The notes beneath the pieces were generated by a model. It made no database searches. It saw nothing but the letters and a program-made list of their open reading frames with translations, and was not told the origin of the DNA. A program made the position numbers and the translations under genes. A stretch of DNA of 64,000 bases from Gigantopelta aegis (Eukaryota; Mollusca; Gastropoda; Neomphalida; Peltospiridae): assembly GCF_016097555.1 (NCBI RefSeq), contig NC_054703.1, forward strand, positions 20,586,776 through 20,650,775, written 5' to 3'. This document shows positions 35,060 through 45,685 of this stretch, in pieces (position 1 is the stretch's first letter; each line of letters begins with the position of its first letter).

Positions 35060-36347
35060 ATGTCAAACAGTGATGATCTATGTGTCGAACGTGAGGTCTC
35101 GTCAAAACATTGTGAAAACAACCCAGATCATTCTTGTGAAAAACCTTTCCAATGTGGGATGTGCTTAAAGTGTTTCTCTCACAAGCCTTACATTAAGCAG
35201 CATATGAGGATCCACATTGGTAAACGACCATATCAGTGTGAGGTGTGTAGAAAGTGTTTTCTTTGGAATACTTCCTTGAAACAGCATATGTTGATTCACA
35301 CTGGAATTAAGAATTTCAAATGTGAGGTGTGTGCAAAACGTTTCTCATATCCTTCTAGCTTGAAAGCTCATATGTTGTTTCACAGAGCCGTTAAACCTTT
35401 TAAATGCGAGGTCTGTGCAAAATGTTTCTCTCGGAGTTCCCAAATGAAAAGACATGCTCAATCACACTGGAATTAGCCCTTTCAAATGTGAATTCTGTTC
35501 AAAATATTTCTCTTGCAGTTCTTGTTTGAAACAGCATATGTTGATTCACATTGATGTTAAGCATTTTAGTTGTGAGGTTTGTGTAAAATGCTTCAAAAAA
35601 CGTTCCAACTTGAAAACTCATATGGTCATTCACACTGGAGTTAGGCCTTTCAAATGTGAGGTGTGTGCAAAATGTTTCTCACTAATATGGCACTTGAAAC
35701 AACCTATGTTCATTCATACTGAGGTAAAACCTTTTAAGTGTGAGGTATGTGCAAAACGTTTTTCTTTTAGTTACAACTTGAAAGAACATATGCTAGTTCA
35801 CACTGGGGTTAGGGTTTTTAGTTGTGATGTGTGTGCAAAACGTTTCACTATGAAGAAACAATTGAAAAAGCATGTTTTAATTCACACTGATGTCAAGTCT
35901 TTTAAATGCGAGGTGTGTGCAAAACGATTCACTAAGAACAAATATTGAAAAAACATTTTTTTAATGCACACTGAAGTCGTCTTTCAAATGTGAGGTCTTT
36001 TAAATGTGAGGTTTGTTCAAAATGTTTCAAACTGAGTTGCAACTTGAAAGTACACATGCTAGTTCACAGTGGTGTTAAACCTTTTAGTTGTGAGGTGTGC
36101 AAAATGTTTCTCATCGAAGTCATACTTGAACAAGCATACGTTGGTTCATTCTGGTGTTAAGCCTTTCACATGTCAGGTGTGTGCAAAATGTTTCTCATCG
36201 AAGTCATACTTGAACATACATATGTTGTTTCATTCTGGTGTTAAGTCTTTCACATGTCAGGTGTGTGCAAAATGTGTCTCATGGAATGGACAGTTGAAAC
36301 AGCATATGTTGATTCACACTGACATGCAGAAAATTGAGGGGGAGTAG
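35060..36347 (+). pseudogene. C2H2 zinc-finger gene with three frameshifts (unit 5)
   Basis: The start and first four fingers match the paralogues. The frame then breaks near 35453 (two bases missing from the usual CATATG), near 35945, and near 36098 (two bases missing). The finger sequence continues in other frames to the common end at 36347. One finger also has a ligand histidine changed to proline (LKQPMFIH). It is probably a pseudogene, unless sequencing errors account for the indels. Confidence 0.8.
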
Positions 36348-37044
36348 TTAATTGCTCCCCGAATTTAGAGTATAGTCATTCACACTGGTAAAGGAGCATT
36401 ATTGCAAGAAAGAAGCATTCTTTCTCAGAAAGATTCCTATTCGAAGTTCTTTATATCAATATAGACATTTAAAAACTGCATGACCAGAATTCTTTTAAAA
36501 AACAAACATAAACCACCACCCAAAAAAACACACCATTATCCCCCATAAGCGGATGTAAGTGAGTTATATATATTTATTTATTTATTTATTGCATAAGATA
36601 TATTCAAGTTAATCAGAAAATTTTAACTGTTGGAAAACTAACCATAACGTGGTGTTGTATGAAGATTCCTAAGATCATGTCAGCTTTTATTTCCAAATAG
36701 GTATCACACCCCTTTTGCAAGTGACTAAGTATTAACGCAGTAGTGTATTAACGCAAGTGTAATTACCTTTAACCAATTTGATTTTATAATTTTATTATTA
36801 TAAGGCTGAGACATACATCTCCAAATTCTTTTTTTTTTCAAAAGGGAAATTTCCCACATTTTGAAGATCAATATATATACCAAGCTAAACTTCCAAATAA
36901 TTGAAATTATTCAATATCACATATTCCAGATTTTATTTCTGTCTCTCCAAGAACTTTTCTAAAATTCTAAATTATAGTTCCATTAGGATTTACCCATTAT
37001 TATGCCCAGATCAAGTTCGACATTTACGTGAATTTATTCAAGGG
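36348..37044 (+). other. 3' flank of unit 5
   Basis: Diverged copy of 8792-10020 without the long-TIR insertion, interrupted at 37045 by a retroposon. No gene seen. Confidence 0.55.
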
Positions 37045-37334
37045 CCCCTGCGCGTTCTGTAACCTCACTGTGGTGCAGGGGTGTAACATTCTCTTTGAGA
37101 ATGGCCAATACAGCACAAATTGAAATTTAGAGTAAAATTCGGTGTCCGTAAAATTCTGTGATATTTGCATTTGTATTTTTGCAGTTCTTTACACTGTTTT
37201 TGTTTGAACCTTGAATTTTTATGTTGATGTTGATCATCACTTTATTTATTTGCATTACCATAGTTTGACACCCAATAGCCGATGTATTTTTCGTGCTGGG
37301 GTGTCGTTAAACATTCATTCATTCATTCATTCAT
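37045..37334 (+). mobile_element. ATTC-tailed retroposon with target duplication
   Basis: Complete copy, flanked by TTATTCAAGGG-like repeats on both sides. It lies within unit 5 flank sequence. Confidence 0.8.
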
Positions 37335-38230
37335 TATTCAAGGGCTATAGCTCAATCACAAATGATTTGTGGCCCAGGAGCATAACAGAAAGTTTGTTTT
37401 AACAGATTGACTGATTTTATTATTATAAGGCTTAGCCATACATCTCCAATTTCCTTATTTTTAAAGAAAAACGTTCCTTGTTTTGAAGGTCAATATATAA
37501 CAAGCTAAAGTTACAAATTATTCAATATCACATATTCTAGATTTTGTTTGTTTGGTAAAAAAGATTCTAAAATTCTAAATTATATCTGAAGGTACTTGGT
37601 TCTCTCATAACACTGTATATTTTTTTTTTTTTTTAGAAGTTGGGACACACAAACAGTAACAACAAATGTGGACTGCAACCAAAAACCTTCATTGACTCCG
37701 TATCAGGAAGTTAACCGTGTCACTAACATCCAATCTAACATTACATATTTGTTATTAGTTTCTACGAGTTCAACCAGAGGGAAATGTATGTTTTGTATGC
37801 ATAATTTCAGTCTGACCCACAAATATGTTTTCAAACTTTTTTTCCACAATGTTTCAAGATACATGTATGGATAGATGTGTTGCATACCTTTATCGTGTAC
37901 TGTTACATGTCAATTTTGAATTCTATGAGGATTTACCCATTATTAATTCCACATCAAGTTTAAACTTCTATGGAACTTTATTCAAGAGCCATAACACAGA
38001 GTTATGCATTTATGGAATTTATCCATTTTTGACAATTATAGCCTTGAACTTGGGAGCAAACGTGACTGATAGAGAACATGTTTTGCTTTAGTACTATCAA
38101 AATGCTTGGTTACTTTACGTTCGTTTGATTACTGTTGATGGATAAACCTATTTGTTTTTCTTTACTAACTGCTTAATAAAACATTTTGAAAAATAGTGTT
38201 GTTTCATTATGATCATTTCTTTTAGGTTGC
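37335..38230 (+). repeat. Right flank of unit 5 with single minisatellite unit
   Basis: Matches 9800-11100. It contains one copy of the 87-bp unit (about 37700-37770) after unique coding-like sequence (MDCNQKPSLTPYQEVNRV). This looks like the state before the repeat expanded in units 1 and 2. Confidence 0.65.
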
Positions 38231-38400
38231 TCAGTTTAATCTTTGTAATTTTTCTGAAGCGAGTCCGGCACATGGGTGGATTGTTGGGGTGTGAGGAAAG
38301 CAGGAAAGGATTTTTTGTGCATTTTCCTACAGGTAGGACAGCTCATACCATGTCCATGTCCTTTGATATAGTGGTCGTGGATGGGGGGGGGGGGAAAATG

Positions 38401-38740
38401 AGGCGAAAATATGGTGAACGACCATATCAGTGTGAGGTGTGTAGAAAGTGTTTTCTTTGGAATACTTCCTTGAAACAGCATATGTTGATTCACACGGGAG
38501 TGAAGAATTTCAAATGTGAGGTGTTTTCAAAACATTTCTCTAAGCGTTCCACCATGAAAACTCTTATGTTGTTTCACAGTGCCGTGAAACCTTTTAAATG
38601 CGAGGTCTGTGCAAAATGTTTCTCTCGGAGTTTCCACGTGAAAACACATATGCTCAATCACACTGGAGTTAGCCCTTTCAAATGTGATGTCTGTTCAAAA
38701 TGTTACTGTGACGCTTCAAGCTTGAAACAGCATATGCTAT
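38401..38740 (+). pseudogene. C2H2 zinc-finger gene fragment (unit 6)
   Basis: About four fingers, starting within finger 2 (YQCEVCRKCFLWNTSLKQH) and cut off at a foldback MITE at 38741. One finger has lost its second cysteine (CEVFSKHF) and another its first histidine (LKTLM, seen as MKTLMLFH). The upstream part is unrelated sequence, so the long frame from 38209 is a chance fusion. Confidence 0.8.
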
Positions 38741-38848
38741 GGGCCCCGTTCCACGAAGCGAACTTAGCACTAAGATCACCTTAGTGCATAAGGTAGCTAT
38801 GCACTTAAGGTGATCTTAGGGCTAAGATCGCTTTGTGGAATGGGGCCC
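38741..38848. mobile_element. Foldback MITE, about 107 bp
   Basis: An almost perfect hairpin: GGGCCCCGTTCCACGAAGCG at the left mirrors the right end, with inner arms around CTAAGATCACCTTA. There is no coding capacity. It directly truncates the zinc-finger fragment. Confidence 0.85.
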
Positions 38849-39247
38849 TGGCCCGTAAGTGGTGAGGGTGCAGGTCGGACAATAATATAATTAAATTGCT
38901 TCTGTCAGGCATAATATAACATGGACCAACATTACGTATGTGGTATTACACTCCTGACCTAACAAAAGTGATATTGTATGGCATATCATTCACCAAAATT
39001 GGTTTAATGGCATATGCTTCAAGTATTTTGTAAGTAATTACATTTTGATATGCAATTTCGTCACTAGTTACAATTTTTTTTTTATGTATAGCAAAAGTGA
39101 GGGTTGTAACTGGTAAGAAAAGTGGTTTGACAAAAAAAAAACTTCAATTAAAGAAAAACTAGTGATTATATCCAATATTGTATTATAATATTAGTTGTAT
39201 TTAGTATTATTTGCATAAAAATAATAATACAATTTTAAAAACTAATC
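38849..39247. other. Unassigned AT-rich sequence
   Basis: No gene or repeat recognised. Confidence 0.35.
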
Positions 39248-39358
39248 TAAGATCCCTTGCTACTAATCGAAAAATGTAGCGGATTTACAAATGTTTGACA
39301 TTAGCCGATAGCCGATGATTAATAAATCAATGTGCTCTAGTGCTGTCGTTAAAACAAA
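39248..39358 (+). mobile_element. SINE 3' fragment
   Basis: Contains GATCCCTTGCTACTAATCG and the tail sequence near CAATGTGCTCTAGTG, both typical of the tRNA-derived SINE family. Confidence 0.6.
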
Positions 39359-39411
39359 AATATAACGGCAGTCTGAGTCTTTGAATTACGAAACAACCAA
39401 TAGATAAGGGA

Positions 39412-39794
39412 AAGAAATGTTTTATTTAACGACGCACTGAACACATTTTATTTACGGTTATATGGCGTCAGATATATGGTTATGGACCACACAGAGTTTG
39501 AAAGGAAACCCGCTGTCACCACTTCATGGGCTACTCTTTCTGATTAGCAGCAAGGGATCTTTTATTTGCACTTCCCACAGGCAGGATCGCAAAAACCATG
39601 GTCCTTTGTTGAACCAGTTATGGATCACAGGTCGGTGCAAATGGTTTACACCTACCCATTGCACCTTGCAGAACACTCGCTCAGGGTTTGGAGTCGGTAT
39701 CTGGATTAAAAATCCCATGCCTCGACTGGGATCCGAACCCAGTACCTACCAGCCTGTTGACCGATGGCCTAACCACGACGCGACCGAGGCCCAA
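39412..39794 (-). mobile_element. tRNA-derived SINE, full length
   Basis: Reverse-strand member of the family at 27985. AGATAAGGGA is duplicated on both sides (39402-39411, 39795-39804). The head with GGCCTCGGTCGCGTCGTGG and the tail with GAAAG are intact. Confidence 0.9.
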
Positions 39795-39979
39795 AGATAA
39801 GGGAGCATTACGGTCTAGGGATGTGCTAGATGGTGTTTCTGGCACCACTTTCTACCACCTAGAAATGTGTTTAGTAAATACTCAGACTGCAAATCCATCG
39901 TTTTACATATTTACTCGGAGAGCAATGGTACATACTGACAAACCTAGACTGGTATATCGTTGTATAGACACAATCTGGA

Positions 39980-39998
39980 CTGCGTGCGCACGCACGCA

Positions 39999-40032
<34 letters not shown>

Positions 40033-40127
40033 GAGAGAGATTTAGACAGATATAGACACATAGAGAGACCGAGCGAGACCAAGAATGAGAGAGCGACACA
40101 CACACAAATAAAGATATACACACACTC

Positions 40128-40158
<31 letters not shown>

Positions 40159-40275
40159 CATACACAGAACACATGCACGTACACACCACATTTACATCAC
40201 ACACACCACATACACCACGTACACACCACATACACAAACACTACATACACACCACATACACACATACACCCTGTG
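39980..40275. repeat. (CA)n-rich microsatellite region
   Basis: Several CA runs broken by GA and CACATACAC variants. Frames on both strands here are low-complexity artefacts. Confidence 0.9.
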
Positions 40276-40792
40276 AATCCAAAACATATACAGCTTACAC
40301 TTTGTGTCATCATCCCAAAATGAGACATTTCTACATACGTCAGTGTATATTTTGTCTGATGGCCTACACAGATCAGTCAGAGAACAAGGGAGATCACAAT
40401 GCCGTCTGCTGTTACTGATATGAATTATGCGCCAACTGATGGACGTTCCAGTGATGGAACATCACAAGATGTTCCCGAGATGTCCTTTTATCAACAATGT
40501 GTTCAAACAGTAAACCTTTCAGACGCGAGTCTGCTGCATGTTACTCTTTTCGATTTTGTAAATAACCGTGTTGCCATGTGCCGTTGGCATATCCTTGTGG
40601 CCACACAACAGTCATTTAATTAAAATGATTACTGCAGGTGATCCCTGTGAATTTAAGTCTCACAATGATCCGAAAGTTTGAGAACTCGAACATGTGAATC
40701 AGATGAATGCATCTTGTGAACAGGGTTAAATTGTTCCTCAAAATGAACACATGCCTATGACGACTAAAGCAAATGGTTTCCGAGATATGTCT
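40276..40792. other. Unassigned sequence with faint similarity to 42440-42840
   Basis: Shares short stretches such as TTTATCAACAA and GTGTTCAAACAGTAAA-like text with the duplicated block at 42463-42985. No gene recognised. Confidence 0.35.
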
Positions 40793-40804
40793 TCTTGTGA
40801 GATC

Positions 40805-41133
40805 CGGGGCAGGATGTAGCCCAGTGGTAAAGCGCTCGCTCGATGCGTGGTCGTCCTGGGATCGATCACCGTCGGTGGGCCCATTGGGTTATTTCTCGTT
40901 CCAACCAGTGCACCACAACTGGTATATCCAAGGCCGTGGTAGGTACTACCCTGTCTGTGTCATGGTGCATATAAAAGAACCCTTGCTGCTAATCGAAAAG
41001 AGTAGCCCATGAAGTGGCGACAGCAGATTTCTCTCTCAATATCTGTGTGGTTCTTAACCATAGGTCTGACACCATATAACCGTAAATAAAATGTGTTGAG
41101 TGTGTGGTTAAATAAAACATTTCTTTCTTTCTG
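40805..41133 (+). mobile_element. tRNA-derived SINE, full length
   Basis: Head GTAGCCCAGTGGTAAAGCGC, box B GGGATCGATCACC, core GTGCATATAAAAGAACCC and TTTC tail. TCTTGTGAGATC flanks both sides (40793-40804, 41134-41145). Confidence 0.9.
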
Positions 41134-41203
41134 TCTTGTGAGATCGTGACGAAATAAGACATTTCTACACACGTCTATATACTGTTTGTTCAATAGCCCA
41201 TAC

Positions 41204-42440
41204 AGATGAGTGAGATACCAAGGGAGTTCGACAAGGCCAGGGTATCACGATACCGCCATCTGTTACTGTTTTGGTCTATGCAGCTACCAAGGACGGGGTA
41301 TCACGATGCCGTCGTCTATTACTGTTGTGTACTATACAGCTACCAAGGCCAGGGTATCACAACGTCGTCTGTTACTGGTGTGGACTATACAGCTACCAAG
41401 GCCAGGGTACCATAACGTCGTCTTTTAGTGGTGTGGACTATGTCCCTACCAAGGCCCGGGTATCACGATGCTGTCGTCTGTTACTGGTGTGGACTATACA
41501 ACTACCAAGGCCCGGGTATCACGATGCTGTCGTCTGTTACTGGTGTAGACTATACAGCTACCAAGGCCCGGGTATCACGATGCTGTCGTCTGTTACTGGT
41601 GTAGACTATACAGCTACCAAGGCCCGGGTATCACGATGCTGTCCCCTGCGTGTGCTGTAACCTCACCGTGGTGCAGGGGTGTAACATTCTCTTTGAGAAT
41701 GGCCAATACAGCACAAAATTGAAGTTTTGAGTAATATTCAGTATCCGTAAAATTCTGTGATATTTGTGTTTTTGCACAGTTCTTTACACTATTTTTGAAT
41801 TTTTATATTGATGTTGATCATCACTTTATTTATTTGCATTACCATAGTTTGACACCCAATAGCCGATGTAAGGTGCTGGGGTGGTTATTCATTCGATGCT
41901 GTCATCTGTTACTGGTGTAGACTATACAGCTACCAAGGCCCGGGTATCACGATGCTGTTGTCTGTTAATGGTGTGGTGTGGTGCGGTGAAGTGCATCATT
42001 AAATCCAAAACATTTTCCTTCCTGTTACTGCTGTGAACTATGCAGATACCAAGGATGGGGTATCACGATGCCGTCGTCTATTACTGCTGTGGACTATGCA
42101 GATACTAAGGCAGGAATCACGATGCCATGGTCTGTTACTGTTGTGGATTATACAGTTTTCAAGGACAGGGTATCACAACGTTGTCTGTTACTGTTGTAGA
42201 CTATGCAGCTGCCAAGACTGTTGTATCACGATGCCGCTATCTGTTACTGTTGTGAACTATGCAGCTACCAAGGCCTAGGTATCACGATGCCATCGTCTGT
42301 TAGTAGTGTGGACTATGTCCCTACCATGGCCATTGTCTCAAGATACAGCCATCTATTACTGTTGTGGTATATGCAGATACTAAGGCCGGAGAATCACGAT
42401 GTCGTCTTCTTTTACTGGTGTGGACTATGTAGCTACCATT
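41204..42440. repeat. 54-56-bp tandem repeat interrupted by a retroposon
   Basis: Units have the form CTACCAAGGCCCGGGTATCA, then CGATGCTGTCGTCTGTTAC, then TGGTGTAGACTATACAG. They are most regular at 41400-41642 and more varied after 41900. The retroposon at 41643-41893 splits the array. Confidence 0.85.
41643..41893 (+). mobile_element. ATTC-tailed retroposon inside the tandem repeat
   Basis: Starts CCCCTGCGTGTGCTG and ends in a short ATTC tail. CGATGCTGT is duplicated on both sides, taken from the host repeat unit. Confidence 0.8.
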
Positions 42441-42462
42441 GGAAGACGATGGACGATCCGGC

Positions 42463-42985
42463 GATGGAACATTACAGGATGTTTCCGAGATGATCTTTTT
42501 ATCAACAAAATGTTCACACATTAAATAACTGCGTGGCCATGTGCCCTTGTGGCTCTGGTTGTTGTTTGAGTGGTGTGGTAGCTTTTTTCTGTATCTAAAC
42601 CTTTCTTAAGAGCTGGCATACATCAGCGACAGTAACACCACCTGTCAGCAGACACCAAAACTGCAGTTATGACTGGGTGAGAGGGGAGACACACTGGATC
42701 ATCATGTTAGCTACATTACAGGACGATCCTTTATCAACAAAATGTTCGCACATTAAATATTACAGACACGTGTGCGTTGCCATCTGTTCCTTTCATCTTT
42801 GAAAATAACCACGTGGCCATGTGTCCTTGTAGCCCTGGTTGTTTCATGAGTGGTGTGGGAGCTTTTTTCTGTATCTAAACCTTTCTTCAGAGTTGGCTTA
42901 CATCGATGACAGTAATACCACCAGGACTGCAGATGTATGCCTGGGTCAGAGAAGAGACACACAGGAGCATCATGGTAGCTCCCAT
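42463..42985. repeat. Diverged tandem duplication downstream of SLC30 stop
   Basis: Two copies of about 255 bp (42463-42717, 42718-42985) share ATCAACAAAATGTTC, CACATTAAAT, ACGTGGCCATGTG and TTTTTTCTGTATCTAAACC. On the minus strand this lies just 3' of the transporter stop codon, so it may be 3' UTR. Confidence 0.65.
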
Positions 42986-43015
42986 ATCCAGGGACAATTG
43001 GAGGTCCCAGTATTT

Positions 43016-43456
43016 TCACACAGCGGTTTCTATGATGTAAAATACATTATGAGCATTGACGTCATCCGATTGTTTACTGGCATTGACATTATTTGCCCTG
43101 GATGTATCATTATCAGCATTGACTTTATCCGAATGTTTACTGGCATTGACATTATTTGCCCTGGATGTATCATTATCAGCATTGACGCTGTTCGAATGTT
43201 TACTGGCATTGTCATTATTTGCCCTGGATGTATCATTATCAGCACTGATGTCATCCGAATGTTTACTGGCATTGTCATTATTTGCCCTGGATGTATCATT
43301 ATTAGCAATGACGTTGTCCGAATGTTTACTGGCATTGTTATTATTTGCCCTGGATGTATCATTTACAGGTAGGCTGGTCCCAGTATTTGGGCAAATGTTA
43401 CAGCTTTTTGAATATGGTTCAAATTCTGGATCACATACTGTAGCATTTTCATCAGT
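43016..43456 (-). CDS. SLC30A1-like: SLC30A1/A10-like zinc transporter, last exon
   Basis: A splice acceptor (CATACATTTCAG on the minus strand) opens a phase-0 exon of 146 codons ending in TGA at 43016-43018. After an acidic, cysteine-containing start (TDENATVCDPEFEP) come five 21-residue repeats based on NDTSRANN and NASKHSD, then a short tail. It follows the exon at 44068-44250 in phase (EQEFSE then TDENA). In ZnT1-type proteins this tail is cytosolic and variable between species. The long plus-strand frame over it is a shadow. Confidence 0.7.
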   Translation of the reverse strand, partial: TDENATVCDPEFEPYSKSCNICPNTGTSLPVNDTSRANNNNASKHSDNVIANNDTSRANNDNASKHSDDISADNDTSRANNDNASKHSNSVNADNDTSRANNVNASKHSDKVNADNDTSRANNVNASKQSDDVNAHNVFYIIETAV

Positions 43457-43481
43457 CTGAAATGTATGAGAGAGATATACA

Positions 43482-43484
<3 letters not shown>

Positions 43485-43572
<88 letters not shown>
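43485..43572. repeat. (GA)n microsatellite in intron
   Basis: About 44 GA repeats just upstream (minus strand) of the last-exon acceptor. In transcript sense this is a (TC)n pyrimidine run close to the splice site. Confidence 0.95.
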
Positions 43573-43575
<3 letters not shown>

Positions 43576-44067
43576 TCACAGTAAAATTTGTCTTCTAATT
43601 CAATCTGCATCTAACGCAAAATGTTACGATAACTGCAAATTAAAATTTGCAAGGGAGAATTTGTAAATTTTAAGGCGAAAAAAAGAATCAAGCGTGAAAT
43701 GATTTTCCAAGAGGCAAATGGCTTTCATCTGGTTCACTCATGTGAGAAATGTGATTCCCAATATTTCTAAAGTAGAAACAATCTCTAAAAAGTAAAACAA
43801 AACAAAACAAAACCAAAAAACAGCATAAACAAAAACAACACAAACTCTATACCATAGAGAAATATCGGTAATTTTTTCAGCATTTAATTCGAATTCAGAC
43901 TAAAAAAATAATAATAATAATTAAAAAAAAAAAAAAAATTGTGCATATTATTTATGCACAAAAGTAGAACAAATTGCGTTTCAAATAAAGCTAAACAAAT
44001 TACATTTGTCAACAGTCTTTCCTGCCATACAAGATCTATAATTTTAGTTTAAAACTAATATACAAAC
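43573..44067. other. Intron sequence of the SLC30 gene
   Basis: AT-rich, with poly-A runs near 43800-43940. No other feature seen. Confidence 0.55.
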
Positions 44068-44250
44068 CTCACTAAATTCCTGCTCAATGGTGGTTGATTC
44101 TATGCCCTCATTGTGAAACAGTTGTTTCATTTCGGATGCGAGAACGGTATATTTGTGGATACTGTCACACCTGACATGCACGGAAGCCACGATATGGCTT
44201 CCAGCCAGCTGCCAGATATGTAGGTCATGCACTGCTCGAATGCCCTGTAG
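44068..44250 (-). CDS. SLC30A1-like: SLC30A1/A10-like zinc transporter, C-terminal domain exon
   Basis: This 61-codon, phase 0-0 exon has acceptor TATATTTCCTGCAG and donor GAG-GTTTGT on the minus strand. The peptide contains GIRAVHDLHIWQLAGSHIV, VHVRC and FHNEGIESTTIEQEF, a clear match to the cytosolic C-terminal domain of cation-diffusion-facilitator zinc exporters of the ZnT1/ZnT10 group. These proteins move zinc out of the cytosol in exchange for protons and work as dimers; this domain forms part of the dimer interface. It joins the last exon in phase. ZnT1 and ZnT10 cannot be told apart from this part alone. Confidence 0.88.
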
Positions 44251-44519
44251 CTGCAGGAAATATACTGAAGATAAGCCATTTTGATACAAATATTTTTTTG
44301 GGATAAAATAATTTTATATGTCTACATATTTCTAATAGGGTTTAAATCATTCATTTAAATATTAACCAAAGAGCGTGTATCAAAATACTTACCTTTTTAT
44401 TAGTATACAGTTGCAAGGACTGGATTTTAAAAAGTTAATAAATACTAGCATACATTTGCCAGCACTGGATTAAAACAATTTTTTTTTAGTATATTGTTTC
44501 CAGCACTGGATTAAAAATA
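44251..44519. other. Intron sequence of the SLC30 gene
   Basis: Several imperfect copies of GCCAGCACTGGATTAAAA occur between 44400 and 44600. No exon found. Confidence 0.5.
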
Positions 44520-45290
44520 ATAAATACTAGAATAGGTTGTCAGCACTATCTTACAAAGAAAACTAAATACTAGTATATGGTTGCCAGCACTGGATAAGAA
44601 CGATAACTAAACTTAACTGTCTGATATCTAGAAGAAAAATGAAGAAGTTTGTTTTGTTTAACAATACCACTAGAGCAGGGCTGGCCAAAGGTACGCGTCC
44701 GCTCGCCCCAGACGAGTAAACATTTGCTCGGACGAGTAAAATTTACAGTTAAATCGTCTGCAGGGCAAACGAAATTTCCGGACACAAACTGCCTGTTTAT
44801 TCCTTTTGTACACTTGCGATTTTTTTTTTTTATTCTGTAGTCTGAAGGTTGTAATGTATCAATCATGTTTAAGGAGTAAACCGTAACTATTGCTTTGATT
44901 GGTAGATATATGTGACACTGGTTATTTGTGCAAATAATATAACAAATGCCCCATCAGTCCCACATTAGTGACATTTTGTACTTGTCATTAACTGGGGTGG
45001 CAATAAACATTTCTACTGACATTTTGTGCGGACCAGACGGTGGGTACTGTAAACTTCCTGTAAGTGCTTAAAACGATATATGACAGTAGAGTTTCTTCGA
45101 ATAATTATCAATAGGAGGTACCACACTGTCAGTGTATATACTGGCCCGGTGGTTTGAAACGTTGTTTCCGTTAGTTTTATTAAGAATTGTTACTTTGGTC
45201 ATCAATAGTAATTTATTTGGTCTAATGGAACCTATATAGCAATTTCCACAAAAAACAAACAAATTTGTTATTAATATTCAGGTTTGTCTG
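44520..45290 (+). repeat. Direct intronic duplication, copy 1
   Basis: Closely matches 48836-49505, from AATAAATACTAGAATAGG through GAAGAAGTTTGTTTTGTTTA to the TATTTGGTCTAATG segment. It includes a short SINE-like tail next to ACTAGAGCAGGGCTGGCC. No protein recognised. Confidence 0.8.
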
Positions 45291-45424
45291 TTAATTAGCA
45301 TATACTGGTACCAGTCTATAAGCATTCATAATGGATTACTTTTAGCACCATTTGAAATATCTGCTTGATAAAAAAAAAGCGCATTTAATGTTGGACATTA
45401 CAAATGCACTATCTGGCAGGGTAG

Positions 45425-45530
45425 TGTCACATCCGATGGGTATGTGAGACAGAGAATTGTGTGGCCTTCTTCCCCAAGAGTAAAGGTTGAGAGGGCCCAT
45501 CGGCTGGCCTACATGGCACAGAATAAATTA
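45425..45530 (+). pseudogene. Possible His-Me finger endonuclease fragment
   Basis: The frame gives GYVRQRI-like and RVKVERAHRLAYMAQNKLL peptides, resembling the zinc-binding region of homing-type HNH endonucleases found in mobile elements. The downstream histidine-cysteine part is absent. Tentative. Confidence 0.3.
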
Positions 45531-45685
45531 CTTCCCACAGACATCGCTGTGTACCATGGGCTGGTCACCTGGTTTTGGAATCCAGACTTGCTAATAATAG
45601 TAGAAAAGAATGTAAACTGCAAGGCTTTTGTAACCACACTGTCTTCTGTGAGGTGAACTTCTTTTAAAATCAATGTTTTCTTTTA

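Noticed and set aside
38209..38784. 191-codon frame fusing unknown sequence, fingers and MITE
   Set aside because: The upstream part matches non-coding flank of other units and the end is the MITE; only the finger segment is meaningful.
39688..40323. 211-codon frame
   Set aside because: It joins a SINE to CA-repeat DNA; no conserved domain.
42839..43372. 177-codon plus-strand frame with a repeated MFTGIVIICPGCII pattern
   Set aside because: It is the antisense shadow of the 63-bp repeat in the SLC30 last exon, whose minus-strand frame has splice sites and correct phase.
43016..43579. Extending the last SLC30 exon upstream through a long serine-leucine run
   Set aside because: That part is the (GA)n microsatellite; a good splice acceptor at 43457 starts the exon after it.
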